Shown: positions 1 to 6,626, numbered from the stretch's first letter. The stretch is 7,713 bases of DNA from an uncultured Verrucomicrobiota bacterium (GCA_946615875.1 CAMOIK010000103.1:1-7713), one strand, 5' to 3'. Notes: generated by a model from the sequence alone, not told the origin. A program made the numbers and translations.

Positions 1-24
1 CCCCAAAAATTTTTTCCGTTCCCT

Positions 25-54
25 GTGGCGCGTCGCGGCGGGATGTGGTATAAT
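25..54 (+). promoter_or_regulatory. Sigma70-type promoter of the bamD-like operon
   Basis: A perfect TATAAT -10 element lies at 49-54, preceded by TGG (46-48), which makes an extended -10. With the 18-nt spacer used by the other promoters in this window, the -35 would be GTGGCG at 25-30, a weak match that fits 4 of 6 bases of TTGACG. The 20 bases at 38-57 are identical to the tRNA-Glu promoter on the opposite strand at 3610-3629. Transcription should begin 6-8 nt after the -10, at about 60-62, which is on the start codon of the first gene. The -10 is seen directly; the transcription start is inferred. Confidence 0.7.
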
Positions 55-60
55 ATGGGC

Positions 61-1101
61 ATGATTTGGAGTAGAAGTATAGTCGTGGCGTCGTCGGCGA
101 TGCTGTGCGCCGCCGCATTGCATGGCGCGTCCACCTCGGTGAGTTCGCCGTCTTCGACGACGCGATGGGCCACCGACGCCTATCCCGGCTTCGACCGCGA
201 AGACCGGATCCTGCCGACGAGCAAGAAAACGCCTCGCTGGTTCTCGTGGTTCACAGGTCCGGCCAAGGATGACGCGGCCGGCCAGATGGCGTACGCGGAG
301 CAGTGCGAGGCGGAGGGCTCGTGGACAAAGGCGCGGAAGGAATACGACGCGCTCGTGCGCGAATGGCCGTCGTCTCCCGAGGCGCCGGTCGCGCAGGAGC
401 GGCTGGCCGACATCTGCTTCCGGCGCGAGCTCGACTACGAGCAGGCATTCGAGGAATACAAGTATCTGCTGGACTTCTATTCGTCGCAGTGCGACTACGA
501 CTCCGTCGCCCGCCGTCTCTGGGAGGTGGCAAAGATGATGGAGGAGGAGGGCAGGACGATCGTCTTCTTCCGCTTCGCGAACACCGTCGATGTGCGAAGG
601 GCGTTCGAGGCGGTGGTCCGCCGCGCGCCGGGCGCGGACTTCACGCCGGACGCGATGCTGCGCGTGGCCAAGCTCCGCGAGGACGACGACGAGCACGACC
701 TCGCCGTGCAGGTTTACGAGACGCTGCGCAACCTGCATCCGCTCGCGCCGGAGGCGCGCCTCGCCCTGTATCGCGAAGGCCAGGCGCGGATGCACGTGCT
801 GCGCGTCCACGAATACAACCGCCAGCGCTGCAAGGACACCGTGGAGTTCCTGCGCATGGCCCTGGCCTCCAATCCCGGCGGCGCCGAAAAGAGGGATTTC
901 GCCGCCTGGCTCGAAGAGGCGGTCGGACGGCTGGAAGACGACGCGTTCACGGCGGCAAAATTCTACGACTCGCGCACGCGGACGCGCCGCAGCGCCATCA
1001 ACGCATACGAGCGCTTCCTGCGCGACTACCCCGCCAGCCGCCATGCTGACGCGGTGCGCGCCAGGCTCGCTGAACTCGAATCGGAGGCATCGGGGAAATG
1101 A
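61..1101 (+). CDS. BamD-like exported tetratricopeptide protein
   Basis: This 346-aa protein most resembles BamD (YfiO/ComL), the TPR scaffold of the outer-membrane beta-barrel assembly machine. Residues 1-23 look like a Sec signal peptide: Arg5, a hydrophobic stretch at 7-20, and a small-residue cleavage region near Ala23. A Ser/Thr/Pro-rich linker follows. TPR-like helix pairs are visible at about 76-105 (an AYAEQCEAEG start), 106-142, 195-228 and 295-340. The last carries an AAKFYDSR...AINAYERFLRDYP pattern typical of BamD ends. The in-frame upstream GTG at 25 and the ATG at 55 fall inside the promoter, so ATG 61 is chosen. No Shine-Dalgarno sequence precedes it. Oddities: there is no lipobox cysteine (Cys16 has Ala-Met-Leu before it), although BamD is usually a lipoprotein, and the protein is longer than the roughly 245 aa of E. 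coli BamD. The next gene overlaps by 4 nt and is LptE-like, which supports an envelope role. A generic periplasmic TPR protein is the alternative. Confidence 0.65.
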   Translation: MIWSRSIVVASSAMLCAAALHGASTSVSSPSSTTRWATDAYPGFDREDRILPTSKKTPRWFSWFTGPAKDDAAGQMAYAEQCEAEGSWTKARKEYDALVREWPSSPEAPVAQERLADICFRRELDYEQAFEEYKYLLDFYSSQCDYDSVARRLWEVAKMMEEEGRTIVFFRFANTVDVRRAFEAVVRRAPGADFTPDAMLRVAKLREDDDEHDLAVQVYETLRNLHPLAPEARLALYREGQARMHVLRVHEYNRQRCKDTVEFLRMALASNPGGAEKRDFAAWLEEAVGRLEDDAFTAAKFYDSRTRTRRSAINAYERFLRDYPASRHADAVRARLAELESEASGK

Positions 1102-1667
1102 AGCACGGCATTGCAATCGCCGCGTTCGCCGCAGCCGTCTGCTGCGGGTGCGCCAACTACTCGTGGAAGCCCGCCGTGCCGCAGGACATGCGCACGGTCT
1201 CGGTGCCGACGTTCCGCAACGAGTCGGGCGTGACCGGGCTGGGCAGCGCCATCACCACGCAGACCCTGCGGGAGTTCCAGCGCGAAGGCACCTACGCGAT
1301 ACGGCCCGTCGGAGAAAGCGCCATCGAGGTGCAGGGAATCGTGCGCGAGTCGGACAGCCGCTCGGTCGCCTACGCCCGCAAGACGGGCGAGCGCAACCGC
1401 GAGCATCGTCTGCACGCCACGGCGATCGTGAGTTTCATCGACAAGAAGTCGGGCAGGGTGCTGGTCGACAACCGCAAATACACCGCCACGGCCTCGTTCC
1501 TCGCCGGCGACGACATCCTCACGGGAGAACGCGACGCCGCAGGGCGCTTGGCCGAGGATTTCGCACGCCAGATCGTCGATGACGCGCTTTCGCTGAATGT
1601 CGAATGTGATTTGCGCCAGGCGGCCGGCGCCGCGCAGGAAACCGCACCCGCTCCTCAAACACCTTGA
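1098..1667 (+). CDS. lptE: LptE-like LPS-assembly lipoprotein
   Basis: This 189-aa protein is probably the outer-membrane lipoprotein LptE, which plugs the LptD barrel and helps place lipopolysaccharide in the outer leaflet. Residues 1-18 form a short lipoprotein signal: Lys2 and His3, a hydrophobic AIAAFAAAV core, and a CCGC box with Cys18 as the likely lipidated residue. The -3 position is Cys rather than the usual Leu, so this is a weak lipobox. The mature part follows the family pattern. It has a VSVPTFRNESG strand near 34-44, then an amphipathic helix with TLREFQREG (about 56-64), an IEVQGIVRESDSRS strand, a SGRVLVDNRKYTATASF beta hairpin, and a C-terminal helix AAGRLAEDFARQIVDDAL. The tail is Ala/Pro-rich. 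The start overlaps the previous stop as ATGA, with GGAGG at 1083-1087, so translation is probably coupled to the BamD-like gene. The family has low sequence identity, hence moderate confidence in the symbol. Confidence 0.72.
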   Translation: MKHGIAIAAFAAAVCCGCANYSWKPAVPQDMRTVSVPTFRNESGVTGLGSAITTQTLREFQREGTYAIRPVGESAIEVQGIVRESDSRSVAYARKTGERNREHRLHATAIVSFIDKKSGRVLVDNRKYTATASFLAGDDILTGERDAAGRLAEDFARQIVDDALSLNVECDLRQAAGAAQETAPAPQTP

Positions 1668-1683
1668 ATCCACAAACCAAGCC

Positions 1684-1992
1684 ATGAACGAAGTCCACGC
1701 AGTAATTGAACTGAAGATCACCCCGCAGCGCGATTGCGGCTTCGGCAGGATCGCCGAGCGCGTCGCGAAGTTCGAGCAGGTAGAGGCCTGCTTCCTGATG
1801 TCGGGGGGCTACGACCTCCTGGTGTTCGTAAAGGGAGAGAGCCTTCAGGACGTCGCGCATTTCGTGGCGGCGGATATATCGACGATCGACGGAGTGCTCT
1901 CCACGGCGACGCACTTCATGCTGAAGACCTACAAGGCGAAGGGCGTGCTGGAGGCGCTGGGCGGCGACGCCCGTTTGGCCGTCACACCGTAG
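1684..1992 (+). CDS. Stand-alone Lrp/AsnC ligand-binding (RAM) domain protein
   Basis: This 102-aa protein consists almost entirely of an Lrp/AsnC effector-binding domain (RAM fold, alpha-beta sandwich). The N-terminal helix-turn-helix of true Lrp regulators is absent. The domain's signature is visible in order: a first strand VHAVIELKI (residues 4-12), a helix around GRIAERVAKF, the central VEACFLMSGGYDLLVFVKG segment where Lrp proteins have their 'G.YD...V' turn, a helix QDVAHFVAADI, and the TIDGVLSTATHFMLKTYK ending. Such proteins form dimers or higher oligomers and bind amino acids or other small metabolites. Without an HTH it probably does not bind DNA itself and may act as a metabolite sensor or a partner of a full regulator. 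The start is ATG 1684, 16 nt after lptE. No clear Shine-Dalgarno is seen, and the longer reading frame from 1597 would overlap lptE. The ligand cannot be deduced. Confidence 0.85.
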   Translation: MNEVHAVIELKITPQRDCGFGRIAERVAKFEQVEACFLMSGGYDLLVFVKGESLQDVAHFVAADISTIDGVLSTATHFMLKTYKAKGVLEALGGDARLAVTP

Positions 1993-2057
1993 CGCAATCC
2001 CGTCCGCCCTCCCTCAAATCTTTCATACCTCTAAAACCTTTCTTAAGGAACGCAACA

Positions 2058-3446
2058 ATGGCAGTGGATCTCGCACAGAAGGCACAGAACTTCACCAATC
2101 GCGGGCGGCAGGCGCTGGAGTCAGGGCACTTCGAGCTGGCGATGGATATGTTGATGGAGGCGGTTTCGGCCGCTCCCGACGTCCTTGAGACGCGCAAGCT
2201 CCTGCGCACGGCGCAGATCGCCAATTTCAAGCACAACGGCAAGTCCGGCTTTGGGGCGAAGCTCGGCGCGATGATGGCGCGCGGCAGGATCATGGGCATG
2301 ATAAAGAAGGGCCAGGCCGTGGAGGCGATGGCCGAGGCCGAGAAGCTGATGTGCCAGAACCCGCTGGATGCCGACAACATCGAAGTGGCCGTCAAGGCGG
2401 CGGAGGCGGCGGGCAAGCAAGACCACGCCGCGATCTCGGTCGAGGCGGCCTACGAGTGCGGCAACAAGGATCCTTCGCTGCTCGAGCGCGTCGCCACATA
2501 CTACCAGCTCGCCAAGAACTGGGCGAAGGCGCGCGACGCCTACCAGAAGCTCTCGCAGATCAAGCCGGGCGACCAGCGCATCATGCAGATGCTCAAGAAT
2601 GCTGAAGCGCAGGCCACCATGAACGCCGGATGGGAGCAGACCGCCGGCAAGAAGGGCGGCTTCCAGAACCTCATCGCCAACAAGGAGCAGGCCAAGAAGC
2701 TCGACCAGGCCAACAAGGCCGTCATCACCGGCGACGACGCGGAGGCTCTCATCGCCGAAAAGCTCCAGCAGATCGAGAAGGAGCCGAAGAACATGAACGC
2801 CCGCAGGGCGCTCGCCAGGCTCTATATGCAGAACAAGCGTTTCGCGGAGGCGGTGAACTGCCTCACCGACGCCCTGGAGGTCGCGGGCAACATGGACCCG
2901 GAGCTGGACCGCATGTGCTCGCAGGCGAGGATCCAGTATTACGAGCAGCAGATCGAGTTGCTGAAGGGCGAGGGGCGCGCCGAAGAGGCCGAAGCGATGG
3001 AGGCGGAGAAGAACCAGTTCGTCCTAGACGATCTCATGGGGCGCGCCGAACGCTACCCGAACGACCTCCATATCCGCTACGAACTCGGCAAGCTCCTCTA
3101 CTCCTACGGTTACTACGACGAGGCGCTGGAGCATCTGCAGCTCGCGCAGAAATCGCCGAAGGACCGTCTGTGGGCGCTCTACTACCTGGCGATGTGCTTC
3201 CTGGCGAAGGAGCAGGTCGATATGGGCGTGATGCAGCTTGAGACCGCGCGCGACCAGATCCCCACCATGGACGACCTCAAGAAGAAGGTCGTGTACCAGC
3301 TCGGCCTCTGCGCGGAGTCGCAGGGCGATCTGGAGAAGGCCTACCAGTATTACAAGGATGTCTATTCCACGGACGTGGGCTTCGAGGATCTTTCAGAGCG
3401 CATGCTGGCCGTTTCGCAGGCCTTGAAGGAGCGGCAGGGTCAGTAG
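2058..3446 (+). CDS. Cytoplasmic tetratricopeptide-repeat protein of unknown function
   Basis: This 462-aa protein is made of TPR-like helix pairs and has no signal peptide or membrane segment, so it is expected in the cytoplasm. Repeats are visible at about residues 8-42 (NRGRQALESGHFELAMDML), 80-104, 139-172 (LLERVATYYQLAKNWAKARDAY), 244-276 (ARRALARLYMQNKRFAEAVNCL), 337-370 (IRYELGKLLYSYGYYDEALEHL), 371-401 and 408-440 (VVYQLGLCAESQGDLEKAYQYY). Between the two halves, residues 180-240 are rich in Lys, Gln, Ala and Glu and may form a flexible or coiled linker; residues 296-320 look like a charged helix. ATG 2058 has AAGGA at 2045-2049 (8-nt spacing), and the extra upstream frame runs through the RAM gene, so it is not coding. 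TPR proteins bind partner proteins, and the partner here cannot be named. It lies 65 nt after the RAM gene with no recognisable promoter between, suggesting read-through from the envelope operon. Confidence 0.8.
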   Translation: MAVDLAQKAQNFTNRGRQALESGHFELAMDMLMEAVSAAPDVLETRKLLRTAQIANFKHNGKSGFGAKLGAMMARGRIMGMIKKGQAVEAMAEAEKLMCQNPLDADNIEVAVKAAEAAGKQDHAAISVEAAYECGNKDPSLLERVATYYQLAKNWAKARDAYQKLSQIKPGDQRIMQMLKNAEAQATMNAGWEQTAGKKGGFQNLIANKEQAKKLDQANKAVITGDDAEALIAEKLQQIEKEPKNMNARRALARLYMQNKRFAEAVNCLTDALEVAGNMDPELDRMCSQARIQYYEQQIELLKGEGRAEEAEAMEAEKNQFVLDDLMGRAERYPNDLHIRYELGKLLYSYGYYDEALEHLQLAQKSPKDRLWALYYLAMCFLAKEQVDMGVMQLETARDQIPTMDDLKKKVVYQLGLCAESQGDLEKAYQYYKDVYSTDVGFEDLSERMLAVSQALKERQGQ

Positions 3447-3522
3447 GGGCATGCGGCGCAGACCGTCGGGCCGCAGTGCGTCGCCAACGGCGCGTTGCAG
3501 CTCGCGGCGATTGCTGGGGGAG
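3447..3522. other. Short convergent intergenic spacer with stem-loops
   Basis: This gap separates the TPR gene (plus strand) from the 3' end of tRNA-Glu (minus strand), so both transcripts run into it. TGCGGC at 3452-3457 pairs perfectly with GCCGCA at 3470-3475 (12-nt loop), and CAACG at 3485-3489 pairs with CGTTG at 3493-3497. Neither hairpin is followed by a T-run on either strand, so these are not canonical intrinsic terminators. They may still stop or process the converging transcripts. Confidence 0.4.
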
Positions 3523-3597
3523 TGGCAGCCCCAAGGAGAGTCGAACTCCTCTACCAAGCATGAAAAGCTCGTGTCCTAGCCGATAGACGATGGGGCC
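3523..3597 (-). tRNA. tRNA-Glu (anticodon UUC), CCA encoded
   Basis: Read on the minus strand, a complete 75-nt cloverleaf is present. The acceptor GGCCCCA pairs with TGGGGCT, including a G1-U72 wobble. The D stem is GTCT/GGAC with an ATCGGCTA loop. The anticodon stem CGAGC/GCTTG encloses the loop TTTTCAT, which places TTC at positions 34-36 and so decodes GAA and GAG as glutamate. The variable loop is GTAG, and the T stem AGGAG/CTCCT encloses the loop TTCGACT. The discriminator is G, and CCA is encoded at 3525-3523. The base before G1 is C, which could pair with the G73 discriminator. A strong promoter lies just upstream, and the gene is divergent from dprA. It appears to be a single-tRNA transcription unit. 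Confidence 0.97.
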
Positions 3598-3612
3598 GCA
3601 GAACAAGCGCAT

Positions 3613-3642
3613 ATTATACCACATCCCGCGAACGGGCGTCAA
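3613..3642 (-). promoter_or_regulatory. Strong sigma70-type promoter of tRNA-Glu
   Basis: On the minus strand TTGACG (3642-3637) is separated by exactly 18 nt from a perfect TATAAT (3618-3613), and the -10 is preceded by TGG (extended -10). The expected start at about 3606 leaves a leader of only some 9 nt before the tRNA 5' end at 3597. The segment 3610-3629 is identical, on the opposite strand, to 38-57 upstream of the BamD-like gene. The same DNA is the upstream region of dprA on the plus strand, for which I found no clear promoter of its own. Confidence 0.85.
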
Positions 3643-3676
3643 GGGGGCTTTTGAGGTTTTTTGAAGGCGAAGGCAC

Positions 3677-4783
3677 ATGACGGAGCGCGAGGCATACATA
3701 GCATTCAACCTTGCCGAGCACGTCGGATCGGTTGGCGTGTCGCGGCTGGCGGAGCGCTACGGCGGCGTGGCGGCGGCGTGGGATGCGTATCCCAAGAAGG
3801 TTGCGCGCGGCGGCGGCCCCGTAGATTGGCGCACGGAAATCGAGAAGACCGAAAAGATCGGGGTGCGCATCGTCACGCCGGCTGACGCGGACTACCCGCC
3901 GCAACTGCTGGCGGCGTCGGGGCATCCGATTGCGCTCTACGTGAAAGGCGACGTGAATGTGCTGTCGCGTCCGGCGGTGGCGATGGTTGGGACGCGCAAG
4001 GCGACGGCGTATGGTCTGGACCAGGCCTTCCGCTTCGCCAGCGAACTTGCGGCGGGCGGCTGGGTGATCGTCTCTGGGCTGGCAGAGGGGATTGACGCGG
4101 AAAGCCATCGCGGCGCGCTGGCTGCGGAAAACGGTCTCACCGTCGGCGTGCTGGGGTCTGCGTTGGACCGCTTCTATCCCGAGGCGAATCTTTCGCTCGG
4201 CCGCGAGATCGTGGAAAGCGGCGGCGCGGTGGTCAGCGAGTTCCCGCTGGGTCGGCCGCCGGACCGCCAGTCGTTCCCGCAGCGCAACCACGTCGTGGCG
4301 GGGCTGGCCCGCGCGGTGATCGCCGTGGAGGCGCCGTTCAAGAGCGGCACGATGATAACGATGGAGCTGGCGGCCGATCTCGGTCGCGAAGTGATGGCCA
4401 TTCCCGGACGCGTGGACAGCCAGGCCAGCGCGGGCTGCCTCGCGCTCATACGCGACGGCGCGCTGCTCGTGCGCTCGCCGCGCGACGTCGAGGCCGAGCT
4501 TTCGTCTCTGCCTGGGCTCGGTGACGGCGCGGGGCGCATGGCGGCGCGGCGGGCGAGTGAGCCAGTCGGCGATCTGCCCGAAATCGACCCTGCACATCCG
4601 CCGATGGATTCGGCGGAAATCACGCTGATGCGCGAGGTCTCGGACGAGGGAGCGACGCTTGACGAGCTCGTGCGCCGCACGTCGCTATCTCCCGCGCAGG
4701 TGAACGCGGCGGCGATGACACTGCTTATGAAGGGTCGGGTGCGCTTCCTGCCCGGCAACCGCATTGCTTTGCCCAGAGGCTAG
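3677..4783 (+). CDS. dprA: DNA-processing protein DprA
   Basis: DprA (Smf) binds incoming single-stranded DNA in the cytoplasm, protects it and loads RecA during natural transformation; it is also widespread in bacteria not known to be competent. The 368-aa length is typical. Residues 1-70 form the N-terminal SAM/helix-hairpin-helix-like region. The Rossmann-like core has VAMVGTRKATAYG (101-113), SGLAEGIDAESHRGAL (133-148), VLGSALDRFYPEANLSL (158-174), SEFPLGRPP (187-195), the FPQRN loop (200-204), VEAPFKSGT (217-225), GREVMAIPG (236-244), and the SAGCLALIRDGA ending. Residues about 312-365 fit the C-terminal winged-helix domain (ITLMREVSDEGATLDELVRR...). The usual RNR at 203-205 reads RNH, and the usual AH after GID reads SH, both modest deviations. 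GAAGG at 3663-3667 sits 9 nt before ATG 3677. The gene is followed after 15 nt by rsmE, so the two are probably co-transcribed. Confidence 0.97.
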   Translation: MTEREAYIAFNLAEHVGSVGVSRLAERYGGVAAAWDAYPKKVARGGGPVDWRTEIEKTEKIGVRIVTPADADYPPQLLAASGHPIALYVKGDVNVLSRPAVAMVGTRKATAYGLDQAFRFASELAAGGWVIVSGLAEGIDAESHRGALAAENGLTVGVLGSALDRFYPEANLSLGREIVESGGAVVSEFPLGRPPDRQSFPQRNHVVAGLARAVIAVEAPFKSGTMITMELAADLGREVMAIPGRVDSQASAGCLALIRDGALLVRSPRDVEAELSSLPGLGDGAGRMAARRASEPVGDLPEIDPAHPPMDSAEITLMREVSDEGATLDELVRRTSLSPAQVNAAAMTLLMKGRVRFLPGNRIALPRG

Positions 4784-4798
4784 GCGCGGAGGGATGGC

Positions 4799-5515
4799 GT
4801 GAACAGGATACTGTTCGAGAAGGGCGAGATCGGGTGCGATGGCACCGTGACGCTGCGCGACTTCCGTGCAGCCCACATATTGGGCGTGCTGCATTCCGAG
4901 CCAGGCGACATTCTGAAGACCGGCGAGATCGACGGCTTGGTAGGCACGAGCGAAGTCGTGGCCGTCGGCGACGGATGCGTGACGCTCCGTCCGACCCACG
5001 AAGAACGCGGACTCGAGCCGTGGTTCGACCTCATCCTCGCGCCGCCGCGCCCGCGTTCGCTGAAGCGGCTTCTGCCGCAGCTCGCATCCCTCGGCGCGGG
5101 GCGCATCGTGCTGGTGGGGGCGCAGAAGGTGGAGAAGGATTTCTGGGGCGCCACCTTGCTGAAGGAGGAGAACAGCCGCCCGCTGCTGGTAGATGGCCTG
5201 ATGCAGGCAGGCACCGCCGCCCTGCCGCAGATATTGGCGCGCCGCAGACTCCGCGATTTCATGTGCGACGAGCTGCCTTCGCTCATGCCGTCGCCCAACC
5301 GCATCATCGCGCATCCGCACGGCGCGAAACCGGGGCGTCCGGTCTGGGCGGACGGCGCTTCGCGCTTGACTCTCGCCGTGGGGCCGGAAGGCGGATGGAC
5401 CGACCGCGAACTCGAGCTTTTCGAGCAGAACGGCTTCGTGCGCTATTCCCTCGGCGGCCGCATTCTGCGCACGGATACCGCTCTCGTCGCGCTCATCGCC
5501 CGCCTCGCTCCGTAG
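4799..5515 (+). CDS. rsmE: 16S rRNA m3U1498 methyltransferase RsmE
   Basis: RsmE is a SPOUT-class enzyme that uses S-adenosylmethionine to methylate N3 of U1498 in 16S rRNA in the assembled 30S subunit. The 238-aa length matches the family. Residues 1-65 form the N-terminal PUA-like RNA-binding domain. The C-terminal SPOUT domain carries the knot signatures TLAVGPEGGW (191-200) and LGGRILRTDTALVALI (218-233), the SAM-binding trefoil-knot motif. RTDTA replaces the more common RTETA. The KVEKDFW segment at 110-116 is typical of a subgroup of the family. The start is GTG 4799, with GGAGGG at 4788-4793 five nt upstream; the nearby ATG at 4794 is out of frame. It follows dprA closely. The pairing looks like convenience rather than a shared pathway. 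Confidence 0.95.
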   Translation: MNRILFEKGEIGCDGTVTLRDFRAAHILGVLHSEPGDILKTGEIDGLVGTSEVVAVGDGCVTLRPTHEERGLEPWFDLILAPPRPRSLKRLLPQLASLGAGRIVLVGAQKVEKDFWGATLLKEENSRPLLVDGLMQAGTAALPQILARRRLRDFMCDELPSLMPSPNRIIAHPHGAKPGRPVWADGASRLTLAVGPEGGWTDRELELFEQNGFVRYSLGGRILRTDTALVALIARLAP

Positions 5516-5585
5516 CCGACTGCGGCGGGCGCGACAGCGATACGATTGCGCAATATCGCGACGCCAAAAACGCAAGCCTTTGCAG
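5516..5585. other. rsmE 3' intergenic segment with inverted repeat
   Basis: GCGATA at 5537-5542 is a perfect inverted repeat of TATCGC at 5554-5559, and the interval contains the overlapping palindrome ATTGCGCAAT at 5545-5554. No T-run follows on either strand, so a standard terminator is not supported. Its place between the rsmE stop and the next promoter allows a role as a terminator-like hairpin or as an operator. I recognise no regulator family for it. Confidence 0.35.
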
Positions 5586-5615
5586 TTGAAACGCGCGTCC
5601 GCCGTGTGATACAAT
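5586..5615 (+). promoter_or_regulatory. Sigma70-type promoter of the metallophosphoesterase gene
   Basis: TTGAAA (5586-5591) and TACAAT (5610-5615) are separated by 18 nt, with TGA just before the -10 (extended -10). The expected start near 5622 gives a 5' leader of about 22 nt. AGGAG at 5634-5638 lies 5 nt before ATG 5644. Spacing and layout match the tRNA-Glu and nrdD promoters in this window. Confidence 0.78.
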
Positions 5616-5643
5616 ATTCCAGACGAAGGATGCAGGAGCGCAC

Positions 5644-6603
5644 ATGGATACGACAAGACGCAGTTTCATCAAGGGGTTGGCGGCGACGGCGGGAGTCTGC
5701 GCCATGCGCGGCGCGGCCGATGCCGCAGACGCCGCCGCGACAATGGGCGCGGGCGCGGCGCGGCACGATCCGAATCTCGTGGCGTTCATCTCCGACCTGC
5801 ACGTGAACGGATTGAAGGCGGAAGTCCCCACACACTGCTACGAGGAGGTTTGTCTGCGCAAGACGGTGGCGGACATCCTGGCAATGCGTCCCATGCCCGC
5901 GAATGTCGTCTGCCTTGGCGACATAGCCTACCACTGGGGACAACGGGAGGACTATGCGCTCGCCTCGGAAATCCTCAAGCCGCTTTCCGACGCCGGCATC
6001 CGCCTCGTCCTCGGCATGGGCAACCACGACCGACGCGGCAATTTCCTTGAATACTGGCCTGAATATGCGAAGTCTTCGCCTGTGGAAGGGCGTATCGTTT
6101 CGAAACTCGCTCTGCCGGGCCTGGATCTCCTGCTCCTTGATACGCTGAACGCCCTCGAAGTCGAGAAGTTCCAGAAGTCGAAGCCTGGCGAAATGGACGC
6201 CGCCCAGCGGGAGTGGCTGGATGCGCAGCTGCAATCCGCCGTCAGGCCCGTCCTCGTCTGCTCTCACCATCGTCCGGACGAAGACAAGGTCGGGCTCGTT
6301 CGCCAGCTCAAGGGCGCAAAGGCCTGCAAGGGCCACATCTACGGTCACTGGCACTATTGGACGCGGGACATCGTTTACGACGGCTGGACGCCGCAGAAAA
6401 TTCTCCCGATTGTCGGCATCCCTTCCACCGGGCATTGGGGAGACATCGGCTATGCGACGATGCGCATCTTCGGCGACCGCGTGGAAATCACCAACCACCA
6501 GAACGACTTCTTCTTCACGGGCGGCCCGGGCGACGACCAGCCAAACCGTGACTACATCGTGCGCGAACGCGACGGACAGACCTTTACCCTTTCTCTCTCG
6601 TAG
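5644..6603 (+). CDS. Tat-exported calcineurin-like metallophosphoesterase
   Basis: This 319-aa protein belongs to the calcineurin-like metallophosphoesterase superfamily, which uses two metal ions to hydrolyse phosphomono- or phosphodiesters. The N-terminus TTRRSFIKGLAATAGV (residues 3-18) is a clear twin-arginine signal, followed by an Ala-rich region to about 35, so the protein is expected to be exported folded to the periplasm or to be envelope-associated. All metal ligands are visible in order: SDLH (Asp51, His53), LGDIAYHWG (Asp93), GNHD (Asn127, His128), SHHRP (His208) and GHWHYW (His235, His237). Intact motifs suggest an active enzyme. The arrangement resembles class III cyclic-nucleotide phosphodiesterases and purple-acid-like phosphatases, but the substrate cannot be told from sequence. 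It has its own promoter and no co-directional neighbour in close reach, so it is probably monocistronic. The following hairpin at 6627-6646 may mark its 3' end. Confidence 0.9.
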   Translation: MDTTRRSFIKGLAATAGVCAMRGAADAADAAATMGAGAARHDPNLVAFISDLHVNGLKAEVPTHCYEEVCLRKTVADILAMRPMPANVVCLGDIAYHWGQREDYALASEILKPLSDAGIRLVLGMGNHDRRGNFLEYWPEYAKSSPVEGRIVSKLALPGLDLLLLDTLNALEVEKFQKSKPGEMDAAQREWLDAQLQSAVRPVLVCSHHRPDEDKVGLVRQLKGAKACKGHIYGHWHYWTRDIVYDGWTPQKILPIVGIPSTGHWGDIGYATMRIFGDRVEITNHQNDFFFTGGPGDDQPNRDYIVRERDGQTFTLSLS

Positions 6604-6626
6604 CCTATTCCTTTTAATTAAGGCGC

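Noticed and set aside
25..60. GTG 25 or ATG 55 as start of the BamD-like protein
   Set aside because: Both lie within or upstream of the -10 region of the promoter, and an extension would spoil the signal peptide.
1734..2057. N-terminal extension of the TPR protein
   Set aside because: This stretch overlaps the RAM gene in another frame and is Arg/Gly-rich out-of-frame translation; ATG 2058 has a good ribosome binding site.
3452..3475. Intrinsic terminator for tRNA-Glu or the TPR gene
   Set aside because: The hairpin has a 12-nt loop and no T-run on either strand; listed only as a stem-loop.
3677..5515. Natural-competence island
   Set aside because: dprA alone is widespread and its neighbour rsmE is an rRNA methyltransferase; no other competence gene is present in the window.
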